Position numbers and translations under genes: made by a program. A DNA stretch of 64,000 bases from Gammaproteobacteria bacterium (lineage in GTDB: Bacteria; Pseudomonadota; Gammaproteobacteria; Pseudomonadales; Azotimanducaceae_A), in assembly GCA_012960755.1 (NCBI GenBank), contig DUAT01000059.1, positions 1 to 64,000 on the forward strand. The letters are read 5' to 3'. Positions 57,701 to 64,000 of this stretch are shown here, one piece after another. Each line of letters opens with the position of its first letter. Positions within the stretch are counted from its first letter, which is position 1. The notes beneath the pieces are model-generated. The model searched no databases. It was given only the letters and a program-made list of their open reading frames with translations, and was not told where the DNA came from.

Positions 57701-58718
57701 TGTGATTGAAGATTGCGAAAAAGATCCAGGAATCTCGATAATCAAACAGTTGTCTGATGCCATCAAGGCAAACCGGTTCCGCTGGGATGGTAATACCTTC
57801 GCACTCACGGTGAGTTGTGGTGTTGTGGTGGTGAATCAGGAACTTGAGACTGTTTCTGCCATTTTAACGAGCGCAGACAGCGCCTGTTATGCGGCCAAAG
57901 ATGCTGGCAGGGATCGAATCCATGTATTTGAAATCGATGATTCAGAAATGGGGCACCGCCGCGATGTCATGGGATTTGTCTCGCAGATCGATAGCGCACT
58001 CAGGGAAGATCGGTTCGTGCTGAACTGCCAGAAAATTCTGCCCATCTCAGCAGATAGTGATGAGCGTGCTCACTACGAGATCCTGTTAGCAGTGCTGGAT
58101 GAAAAGGGCGAACCTATGCCACCCCAGGACTTTATCGTTGCGGCAGAAACGTACAATAAGATGGGCGCGATCGATCGTTGGGTTATCAAGAATTCTTTTG
58201 AGTGGATTTCGCATAATATCCTGAAACTGGAAGATCTGGGCGCATTCTCTATTAACATCTCGGGCAACTCTTTGACGGAAGATGATTTTATGGAATTTGT
58301 TCTTGACCAGTTTAATGAGACCCAGTTACCCACTTCCAAAATCTGTTTTGAGATCACTGAAACATCAGCGATCGGCAGTCTGGATAGTGCAATAGAATTC
58401 ATCGAAAAGCTGAAAGTGATTGGCGTACAGTTCTCGTTGGATGATTTCGGAACGGGGCTGTCTTCATATTCTTATCTGCGTAACTTACCCGTGGACTTCC
58501 TTAAGATCGATGGTATTTTCGTGAAAGATATCAAAACGAATCCCAATGATTATGCTGTTGTTAAATCCATTAATGAAATTGGGCATTTCATGGGCAAGAA
58601 AACTATCGCTGAATACGTCGAAAATAACGAAATACTCGAGATACTAAGAGAGATAGGCGTCGATTTTGCCCAGGGTTTTGGCATTGAAAAGAAGATGCCC
58701 ATTACCCAACTTCTGTAG
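54726..58718 (+). CDS. PilZ-DUF1631-GGDEF-EAL c-di-GMP protein
   Basis: A 1330-residue signalling protein with an N-terminal PilZ domain (RYAIDLDALVHP, then IGISFVNG; residues about 1-105), a large DUF1631 region (about 150-880) with a glycine-rich linker near 430, then a GGDEF domain with an intact GGDEF at 986-990 and DLDQFKVIN, then an EAL-fold domain. The EAL motif is EIL at 1118-1120, while DDFGTG at 1239-1244, the TET motif and the AEYVE lysine-glutamate region are kept. The GGDEF lacks an RxxD site. It may both bind and turn over c-di-GMP; which direction wins cannot be read. No membrane segment. Likely co-transcribed with the preceding GGDEF protein (20-base gap). Confidence 0.87.
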   Translation: MDKRQNQRYAIDLDALVHPSEGRSWMCSIRDFCAGGLLLVEPDSARAANSPPVNPGEMVGIHFSMPTKTKARHFRVAGKIVRIVDGGIGISFVNGIDDSIMTALLTHAKKARDAESSVSAGSMAADPKASSAADAVSQSPLQRSQGSIKPSDKKKIIAALRREVAKVLPEMNSAFFAYMDEELMNLVRDSKTNAQQSDYFDAMSKLEQAKKRVSQSFIKEVLDQVDNPRTLKSLLEERLAAETKRKEKWATRKKLSLINTEEFEDWLAVANIISRSERAYDKYLTQLRVQLGMLVDSWVHAEANPLGTSVFCHSFDIAIRGVDLSKEIRQKMYSGFEAKAIPLFRKLYISVIRVLDGSKLFPEYDDDYIVPSPVIVRGVRQTPQGAGYVPAAKTGVRQSAGADAGNEFDVREELESLRDEVRGNRGSSGRAGYSGSGGGGGQGGPSNVRQAISSIHNLITRGGAEEEVEDGGEDVFLSQHEVQRLLTAVRQDTSRIEGERQNVRQMLQGSARANNRRLSPAVMENIQIVENLVDIVEKDGLVSDRAKDWIRQLELTLEKVANQHENFLSDETPHQSLEVINQLARLSGSESGSLRRNINDIVDDINQQYDADPLVFDRALDQLKPVVDRQSRLFTGNIQRTVKASEGQQILVNAQQAVADEMNSRLSGRDIPEVLIRLLVPGWRNLLVNTHLRQGQESNDWNDYTEVIEQLSHHLRGTAYPTEKGYIGPEDLLKQIEYGLDSISFEPGQRLPLVNSLRELMVGGVDRAQIPMIHLAADQFSETLGFGDIFARDKRRQELRNTHEKNREWQNCLVRAKNLHIGDWLEFHSDEKAYGICIVAWTCEDKSNFVFVNRQGVKTHDLMVEELAALLADGSASVLEESDLPLSDRTSHQMLQNMHNQLTHQATHDELTGLVNRKEFERSLDKLLMNTQRYDSNHVVAYLDLDQFKVINNAAGHEVGDQLLINISRILVNELQGNKCVIARLGGDEFGIVIEDCEKDPGISIIKQLSDAIKANRFRWDGNTFALTVSCGVVVVNQELETVSAILTSADSACYAAKDAGRDRIHVFEIDDSEMGHRRDVMGFVSQIDSALREDRFVLNCQKILPISADSDERAHYEILLAVLDEKGEPMPPQDFIVAAETYNKMGAIDRWVIKNSFEWISHNILKLEDLGAFSINISGNSLTEDDFMEFVLDQFNETQLPTSKICFEITETSAIGSLDSAIEFIEKLKVIGVQFSLDDFGTGLSSYSYLRNLPVDFLKIDGIFVKDIKTNPNDYAVVKSINEIGHFMGKKTIAEYVENNEILEILREIGVDFAQGFGIEKKMPITQLL

Positions 58719-58723
58719 TGTTG

Positions 58724-59890
58724 TTACACCTCTTCGACCAGACTCGCTACGATATCAACGATTAAGTATGCGTCGTCATCGGTGATGACTAGTGGTGGCA
58801 GTAGCCTGATGACGTTATCCGCAGTGACATTAATCAGTAACCCTTTATCCAACGCCTTGGCAACCATATCCCCACAGGGTGAATCGAGTTCAATGCCTAT
58901 CATCAGACCCTTACCGCGAATGTCTTTGACATTGTTAAGGTTAGAGAGACGTTGCCTGAAGGCACTTAACATTCGCTCACCAAGTTCAGTGGCCCTGTCC
59001 GCAAGGTTGTTATCCTGAATATATTCCACCACTGACGTCGCCACAGTGCAGGCCAAAGGATTACCACCGAATGTCGAACCGTGATTACCGGGTTGGAAAA
59101 CGGTCGAAGCCTTTCCCCGTGCCAGGCAAACACCAATGGGTACGCCGTTACCCAGACCTTTGGCAGTGGTTACCAGGTCCGGCAAAATACCGCTTTGCTG
59201 GTAGTTGAAGTAAGTCCCGGTTCTTGCGTTACCAGTTTGAACTTCGTCAAGAAAAAGAAACCAGTCATGCTTGTCACAAATTGCACGCACCTGGGACAGG
59301 TAGTCATCGTCAGGTATTTGAATACCGCCTTCACCCTGAATGGGTTCAATCATAATGGCAACAATATTGCTGTTGTTCCTGGCAATGTTCTCCAGGGCGG
59401 CAACATCATTAAATGGCGCCCGGACAAAACCGTTAACTAAAGGCTCAAAACCGGCCTGGACTTTGCGACTTCCGGATGCTGTCAGTGTTGCCAGGGTTCG
59501 GCCATGGAATGATTGATCAGCGACAATAATTGTCGGGCTTTCAATACCTTTCTGACGACCATACAAACGGCTGATCTTGATCGCGCACTCATTGGCCTCA
59601 GCGCCTGAGTTGGCAAAAAAGGCGTTGTCCATGCCAGAGATGCCGGTTAGCAGTTTGGCCAGTTTTTCCTGGGCTGGAATCCGATAAAGGTTCGACGTAT
59701 GCAACAGTTGGGAAGCCTGGTTTCCCAGCACTTCAGCTATCTTCGGATGGGCGTGCCCGAGAGCAACAACACCAATTCCGGCAAGCGCATCGAGATATTG
59801 TTTTCCGTTCTCGTCTGTCAGCCAGGCTCCGTCACCTTTTACGAAAGCGACCTGGGGACTTCCGTACGTGTTCATTATAGCCTCAGTCAT
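58724..59890 (-). CDS. argD: Acetylornithine aminotransferase (ArgD family)
   Basis: A 388-residue pyridoxal-phosphate class III aminotransferase. The PLP lysine is Lys244 in TTAKGLGNG; other landmarks are NSGAEANECAIK, FHGRTLATLTASG, EPIQGEGGI and LFLDEVQTGNARTG. Length and motifs fit acetylornithine/N-succinyl-DAP transaminase in arginine and lysine synthesis. No other arg genes adjoin. It converges on the PilZ-GGDEF-EAL gene with 5 bases between stops and is divergent from the hydantoinase gene. Confidence 0.9.
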   Translation of the reverse strand: MTEAIMNTYGSPQVAFVKGDGAWLTDENGKQYLDALAGIGVVALGHAHPKIAEVLGNQASQLLHTSNLYRIPAQEKLAKLLTGISGMDNAFFANSGAEANECAIKISRLYGRQKGIESPTIIVADQSFHGRTLATLTASGSRKVQAGFEPLVNGFVRAPFNDVAALENIARNNSNIVAIMIEPIQGEGGIQIPDDDYLSQVRAICDKHDWFLFLDEVQTGNARTGTYFNYQQSGILPDLVTTAKGLGNGVPIGVCLARGKASTVFQPGNHGSTFGGNPLACTVATSVVEYIQDNNLADRATELGERMLSAFRQRLSNLNNVKDIRGKGLMIGIELDSPCGDMVAKALDKGLLINVTADNVIRLLPPLVITDDDAYLIVDIVASLVEEV

Positions 59891-60090
59891 GGTTGTTTCC
59901 TGTATGGATCCGGTTTAGTAACTTGTTTTGTTCCTGTGGGCGGTAATTATAAAGCGCCCTTATGGGAAGTTATGGGAAATTCTTGTGTAGCGTTTTTCCG
60001 TAGAGAAATATCAAAAAAGGGGCGATGATAAACCAGTTCCGTTAAACTCGAAAGGATAGTTTCTAAATACTCATATCCAGGCATCGTAAT

Positions 60091-61680
60091 ATGTCACCGA
60101 TCGATTTAGCTATATTCATGAGCCGGGTCGAATCAATCTGTGCGGAGATGGGCGCAATCCTCCAAAGAGCTGCATTCTCTCCTAATATTAAGGATCGTCT
60201 TGACTTTTCCTGCGCACTTTTTGATGCCGATGGGGAACTGTTTGCCCAGGCGGCGCATATTCCGGTACACCTTGGCAGCATGGCGTATGCCATGGCCAAT
60301 ATAGTTGATGGTGTGGATTGGAAGCCAGGCGATATGCTGGTAGTGAATGATCCGTTTCTCGGGGGCACTCATCTGCCTGACGTGACCATTGTTGCGCCCT
60401 TGTTTCTTGAATATGACGGGCAAAACGAAGCAAGTCAGCAGGAAGAACTTGTCTGTTTCGTGGTAAATCGTGCCCATCACGCTAATATTGGGGCGGATGC
60501 GCCTGGTTCCATGCCTCTGTCCAGCACGATTGAACAGGAGGGGCTGGTGATCCCACCCACCGTGTTTGTTCGATCGGGAATTGTCGATGCCGAGGTGTTA
60601 AAAACAATTACCGGGCTGCCGGGTGCAGATACTTCCGGTGACTTCGCCGCCCAGATCAGTGCTAACAAGGCAGGTGTTAGGCGGTTAACGGCACTGATCT
60701 CATCTTCAGGCCTGACACAGTTCTATCAGGGCATTTCTGCCATTAACGAGTACGGCGAAAAGGTTGCTGTCAATGTGTTGCGGACAATCCCTCCGGGTCG
60801 CTACCAGTTTTCGGATTACATGGACGATGACGGCTATGGGCACGAGGATATCGTCATCAGTGTGGCATTGACCGTCAATGACGAGGGCATAAAGGTAGAT
60901 TTTTCCGGGACATCACCGCAGGTGGAAGGGAATATTAACTGCCCCATTTCTGTCGCTGCGGCAGCGGTCTTTTATGCGTTTCGCTGTCTATTGCCACAAT
61001 CGGCACCCAATTGTGCAGGCACGTTCAGGTGTATCTCGCTGCAAGCACCGGCGGGATGTCTTGTTAACGCGACGCGACCCGCAGCGACGGCGGCTGGAAA
61101 CGTGGAGACCTCAATGCGCATTGTCGACGTGGTGTTGGGTGCACTGTACGAAGCTGTACCTGACCAGATTCCCGCCGCGAGTCAGGGCACGATGAACAAC
61201 GTAGCCATGGGTTCCCGAGCCAGCAACACCCCCTGGGACTATTATGAAACCATTGCAGGAGGAATGGGCGCGAGTGGACGGGCAACGGGACTCTCTGCTG
61301 TGCAGTGTCATATGACAAATACGCTAAATACACCGATTGAGAGCCTGGAGAGCCATTTTCCTCTGCGAATCCTGAATTATACAATGCGCCGAGACTCCTC
61401 TGGAGACGGGATTAACTGCGGAGGTGAAGGCTTGGTTAGAGAATTCCTTTTCCTTGAACCCACGGAAGTGACGTTGCTGACAGAACGCAGACGGCATGCG
61501 CCCTGGGGATTGTCGGGGGGAACCGCCGGTGCACCAGGGAAAAACAGCCTGGACGGCGTGCCTGTAGCAGGCAAATGCCACTTTTTTGCGAAGGCCGGAC
61601 AGGTGCTAAGAATTGAAACGCCCGGCGGTGGTGGTTATGGCAAAGCCGGTGCCGAGGAGGGCGAACAACATAGCCCTTAA
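60091..61680 (+). CDS. Hydantoinase B/oxoprolinase family protein (HyuB-like)
   Basis: A 529-residue protein of the hydantoinase B/acetone carboxylase alpha superfamily, the partner of an ATP-dependent HyuA in cleaving N-methylhydantoin, oxoproline or similar rings. It starts with FMSRVESICAEMGAILQRAAFSPNIK and has DMLVVNDPFLGGTHLPDV, NRAHHANIGADAPGSMP and CGGEGLVREFLF. Normal length is 500-580. The usual HyuA gene is not adjacent; the gene before is argD on the other strand and the one after is grxD. It therefore needs a partner elsewhere or works alone. Confidence 0.88.
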   Translation: MSPIDLAIFMSRVESICAEMGAILQRAAFSPNIKDRLDFSCALFDADGELFAQAAHIPVHLGSMAYAMANIVDGVDWKPGDMLVVNDPFLGGTHLPDVTIVAPLFLEYDGQNEASQQEELVCFVVNRAHHANIGADAPGSMPLSSTIEQEGLVIPPTVFVRSGIVDAEVLKTITGLPGADTSGDFAAQISANKAGVRRLTALISSSGLTQFYQGISAINEYGEKVAVNVLRTIPPGRYQFSDYMDDDGYGHEDIVISVALTVNDEGIKVDFSGTSPQVEGNINCPISVAAAAVFYAFRCLLPQSAPNCAGTFRCISLQAPAGCLVNATRPAATAAGNVETSMRIVDVVLGALYEAVPDQIPAASQGTMNNVAMGSRASNTPWDYYETIAGGMGASGRATGLSAVQCHMTNTLNTPIESLESHFPLRILNYTMRRDSSGDGINCGGEGLVREFLFLEPTEVTLLTERRRHAPWGLSGGTAGAPGKNSLDGVPVAGKCHFFAKAGQVLRIETPGGGGYGKAGAEEGEQHSP

Positions 61681-61798
61681 AAATAAATGGCTATTTGCAA
61701 AGAGGATTTTCATAAAAAAAGTGCTGAATAGACTAAGCATCGGCGCAAAAAAAAGTTAGAATTACATTTTTAGTCACGACTTTAAAGAGAATTGAAAC

Positions 61799-62119
61799 AT
61801 GGATATCATGCAAACCATCAAAGAGCAGGTAGACGGTAATCCGATCCTGCTTTATATGAAAGGCTCGCCAGATCAGCCCCAGTGTGGTTTCTCCTCCCAG
61901 GCGTCTCAAGCATTGATGGCCTGTGGTGAAAAATTTGCCTATATTGATATTCTCGCAAATCCTGATATTCGTTCGAATCTGCCCCAGTATTCAGATTGGC
62001 CCACCTTCCCGCAGTTGTTCGTTGACGGCGAACTGATTGGCGGTTGCGACATCATCATGGAAATGTACCAAAGTGGTGAACTTCTGCCGATCGTCAAAGC
62101 GGCAACAACTGCTGCTTGA
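61799..62119 (+). CDS. grxD: Monothiol glutaredoxin Grx4
   Basis: A 106-residue CGFS-type glutaredoxin that carries [2Fe-2S] clusters with glutathione and BolA proteins. The CGFS motif is at residues 29-32 (QPQCGFSS); WPTFPQLFVDGELIGGCDI provides the glutathione-binding TFPQ and GG elements. Length is usual. The ATG at 61799 is the family start. A terminator follows at 62197. Confidence 0.96.
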   Translation: MDIMQTIKEQVDGNPILLYMKGSPDQPQCGFSSQASQALMACGEKFAYIDILANPDIRSNLPQYSDWPTFPQLFVDGELIGGCDIIMEMYQSGELLPIVKAATTAA

Positions 62120-62196
62120 TGTACTTACGGGGTCTTCCAACCCAACGCTACCTGCGTTTGCGGTAAGTGCCATTAGGGTCTTGTTTAGATTCCCAG

Positions 62197-62227
62197 AAAA
62201 ACGCCAGAAACTATTCTGGTGTTTTTT
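62197..62227 (+). terminator. Intrinsic terminator after grxD
   Basis: AAAAACGCCAGAA (62197-62209), loop ACTA, then TTCTGGTG followed by TTTTTT: thirteen pairs including one G-U, ending in a T run. It is 78 bases after the grxD stop. Confidence 0.88.
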
Positions 62228-62332
62228 GAATTAGCGCCGCTTGATATAGCCCAGCTGTTGTCCAATCCGAATGCTGTTGCCACCAGGCATATTGACTATT
62301 TTTTGACCTGGGACAAGAAGCAGCCAATCTGC

Positions 62333-62353
62333 GAATGATAATGATTTGCATTC
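62333..62353. promoter_or_regulatory. Fur-box-like operator upstream of the porin
   Basis: The 21 bases from GAATGATAATGAT to CATTC form an imperfect palindrome. The core 62336-62350 matches the Fur 7-1-7 pattern TGATAAT-N-ATTATCA at 12 of 14 fixed positions. It lies 51 bases before the porin ATG, a normal place for a repressor site overlapping a promoter. This is a pattern match by eye only. Confidence 0.55.
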
Positions 62354-62372
62354 AAAAACCCCCCCGGTTACT

Positions 62373-62392
62373 ATTCACGCCCCTTCGTGAAT
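62373..62392 (+). repeat. Short hairpin just before the porin start
   Basis: ATTCACG (62373-62379), six-base loop, CGTGAAT (62386-62392), only 11 bases before the porin ATG. In the mRNA it would sit at or next to the ribosome-binding region and could restrain translation. There is no good Shine-Dalgarno other than TAAAGAACTAAG. Confidence 0.45.
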
Positions 62393-62403
62393 AAAGAACT
62401 AAG

Positions 62404-63720
62404 ATGAGATTATTGCAGTGTCGGATCTTTGGGTTTTTGCTGGTGTGTAGCGTTGTTTTCGGCCAGGTCGTTTTCAGCCAGGCTGTGGCTGCCAGTACTC
62501 AGGAGACTGTTGCGCCGAGTCTGGAAGAAATCTGGAAACTGATTCAACAACAACAAACACAAATAGAGAAGTTGGAAAGCGAACTGCTGGGCAGCCAACG
62601 TCGATTGGAAGAAGCGCAAATAAGGTGGCAGGCAGACAATCAGGCGCAGTCGACAAGACTCGCCCAGACCGAGGAGGCGCTGGAAGCCACGGTAACCGCC
62701 GTCGAGGCTGTCGCCTTTAACGACAGTGGTAAACAAACGAATCTAGGTGGCTATGGCGAGTTGCACTATAACAATCTCGATAACGGCAAAGAGATCGACC
62801 TGCATAGGTTCGTGATGTTTTTCTCTCACCAGTTCAATCAGGAACTGTCATTTTACTCCGAGCTTGAAGTTGAGCACTCCATTGCAGGTGATGGTCAACC
62901 TGGAGAAGTTGAAATTGAGCAAGCCTTCATTCAATGGGATTATGCGGACAACCACCGTACCAGGATGGGGGTATACCTGGTTCCAGTTGGCATATTGAAT
63001 GAAACCCATGAACCGGATACATTTTATGGTGTTGAACGAAACCCGGTTGAAAAACAGATCATTCCGTCCACCTGGTGGGAGGGTGGTGCTGTATTCGATG
63101 GTGAAATCACCCCGGGTTGGGGATACAACGTCGCAGCTCATTCCGGCTTGAATCTGGATACAGACAATGCAAGTGCCTCGAAGCGCAGCAGTATTCGCTC
63201 TGCCCGACAAAAAGTTGCCAAGGCAAATGCAGACAGCCCGGCGTTTACGGCACGAATAAGATTCAACGGCATAGCAGGTCTGCAGTGGAACACGAGTTTA
63301 CAATACCAGTCTGATTTGACTCAAGATGATGCAGACGGAATTGGAATCAGCGGAATTGATGCGACGCTGTTTGAGACCAATTTAAGTTTCCAGCGGGCAG
63401 GATTTAGTTTGCGAGCACTGTATGCGCGGTGGGATATTAATGACAAGATTGAATTGTTAAATCCCGGTTCCAATGAGCAGGTGGGTTGGTTCGTTGAACC
63501 TTCCTACCGGTTTGATAAACTCGGCTTGTTCATGCGATATAGTAGCTACGATTTAACAGCCGGAAGCAATGTGACGAGTAACGAGAAAAGTCAGTTCGAT
63601 GTGGGTGTTAACTACTGGTTGTACGATACCGTGGTCCTGAAAGCAGATTTTCAGCGCCAGGACAATGACAATGGCAAGGACATAGACGGATTTAATCTTG
63701 GAGTTGGATATAGCTTTTAA
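62404..63720 (+). CDS. Outer-membrane porin with N-terminal coiled coil
   Basis: A 438-residue exported protein: signal peptide of about 30 residues ending AVAA, a coiled-coil segment (about 38-95, EEIWKLIQQQQTQIEKLESEL and on), then a beta-barrel from about residue 110 (TNLGGYGELHYNN) to the terminal Phe (VGYSF), the usual C-terminal signature for outer-membrane insertion. The coiled coil plus barrel plan resembles phosphate-selective porin O/P and related iron-responsive porins. The upstream Fur-box-like site suggests expression under iron starvation. An FMN-binding-domain gene appears to follow with overlap. Confidence 0.87.
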   Translation: MRLLQCRIFGFLLVCSVVFGQVVFSQAVAASTQETVAPSLEEIWKLIQQQQTQIEKLESELLGSQRRLEEAQIRWQADNQAQSTRLAQTEEALEATVTAVEAVAFNDSGKQTNLGGYGELHYNNLDNGKEIDLHRFVMFFSHQFNQELSFYSELEVEHSIAGDGQPGEVEIEQAFIQWDYADNHRTRMGVYLVPVGILNETHEPDTFYGVERNPVEKQIIPSTWWEGGAVFDGEITPGWGYNVAAHSGLNLDTDNASASKRSSIRSARQKVAKANADSPAFTARIRFNGIAGLQWNTSLQYQSDLTQDDADGIGISGIDATLFETNLSFQRAGFSLRALYARWDINDKIELLNPGSNEQVGWFVEPSYRFDKLGLFMRYSSYDLTAGSNVTSNEKSQFDVGVNYWLYDTVVLKADFQRQDNDNGKDIDGFNLGVGYSF

Positions 63721-64000
63721 ACAAGCTTCTTTACAAAGGACTTCTTTACCAAGGAGCAAGAGTCGATTTCGAGTCAGCTCGCTTGGCTTTTGCCTCGGCC
63801 TGTTGATCGGGGCCTCGTGCTCTTCTGCTGCGGTCTATGTGTCACCGGTACAATTTGTTGCTGATAATTTTTCCCTGAACCCCAAAACCCGGACTGTGTG
63901 GCTGACGAAGGAAAACCAATCAATAGCCAGATTGATCCTTGGCCATACCTATCGTGGCTTACGAGTACGATACTGGCAGGACGGATCCAAAACCGGTTGG
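63704..64000 (+). CDS. Start of an exported FMN-binding-domain protein (cut by window end)
   Basis: An open frame overlaps the last codons of the porin and runs off the right edge (99 residues seen). It has a basic n-region (RSKSRFRVSS), a hydrophobic segment (LGFCLGLLIGASC) and an SSAA cleavage-like site, then a mature part with GHTYRGLRVRYWQDG, which matches the start of FMN_bind-domain proteins found next to porins in iron-related clusters. The start is unclear: no ATG exists, and TTG at 63704 is the earliest option. The Cys in GASC could be a lipobox, so a lipoprotein is also possible. Confidence 0.6.
   Translation, partial: MDIAFKQASLQRTSLPRSKSRFRVSSLGFCLGLLIGASCSSAAVYVSPVQFVADNFSLNPKTRTVWLTKENQSIARLILGHTYRGLRVRYWQDGSKTGW

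Overview
The window looks like chromosome of a free-living gammaproteobacterium, probably marine or aquatic. The evidence is the smc-zipA-ligA block (ZipA is restricted to Gammaproteobacteria), the fused RlmKL methyltransferase, a 303-residue RdgC, AsnS, DinG and the monothiol glutaredoxin GrxD. Base composition is near 50% GC. I saw no tRNA, rRNA, CRISPR array, integrase or intact transposase. Nothing here lets me name a genus.

Layout. 1-5.2 kb: tail of a membrane protein, rlmKL, a PEP-mutase/isocitrate-lyase family enzyme, and a sodium:solute symporter with a small coupled membrane protein. 5.4-9.5 kb: a leader with three mutually exclusive hairpins (attenuator-like), then two half-transporters resembling the two halves of an ABCC/MRP exporter. 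9.5-13.6 kb: a GAF plus degenerate GGDEF protein, asnS, a metallo-beta-lactamase-fold hydrolase and an SMP-30 family lactonase. 13.9-17.05 kb: accessory scar in which two convergent broken genes (a choice-of-anchor-L surface protein and a DUF4062/STAND NTPase) meet tail to tail, each frameshifted and each lacking its 3' end. 17.5-21.2 kb: polyprenyl-phosphate sugar transferase, MFS exporter, ThuA-like protein. 21.4-26.1 kb: the most unusual locus, an ExbD/MotB-like protein with a repeat-built coiled coil of about 500 residues and an OmpA-like end, a four-helix MotA-like partner, and an O-antigen ligase/polymerase whose start overlaps the MotA-like stop. 26-41 kb: rdgC, an alpha/beta hydrolase, a beta-lactamase-like serine hydrolase, smc-zipA-ligA plus a lytic-transglycosylase-like lipoprotein, a sorbosone-dehydrogenase-like protein, dinG and a glycerate-kinase-like P-loop kinase. 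41-44 kb: envelope-stress type operon (glycine zipper, PepSY, PhoP-like regulator, PhoQ-like kinase) preceded by paired 11-bp-spaced direct repeats. 44-53 kb: DUF349 and DUF2845 proteins, a CDGSH protein, acyl-CoA dehydrogenase, a second alpha/beta hydrolase, thiolase and a GH20 hexosaminidase. 53.5-58.7 kb: two cyclic-di-GMP proteins. 58.7-64 kb: acetylornithine aminotransferase, an orphan hydantoinase-B, grxD, and a porin with a Fur-box-like site followed by the start of an FMN-binding-domain protein.

Themes. Envelope biology dominates: cell division (ZipA), glycan transfer, peptidoglycan-active lipoprotein, a proton-channel-type motor, and an envelope two-component system. Cyclic-di-GMP signalling appears three times; two of the three GGDEF domains have a ruined active site but keep the RxxD inhibitory-site motif, so they are likely receptors rather than synthases. 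The best candidate for an undescribed system is the 21.4-26.1 kb motor plus ligase locus.
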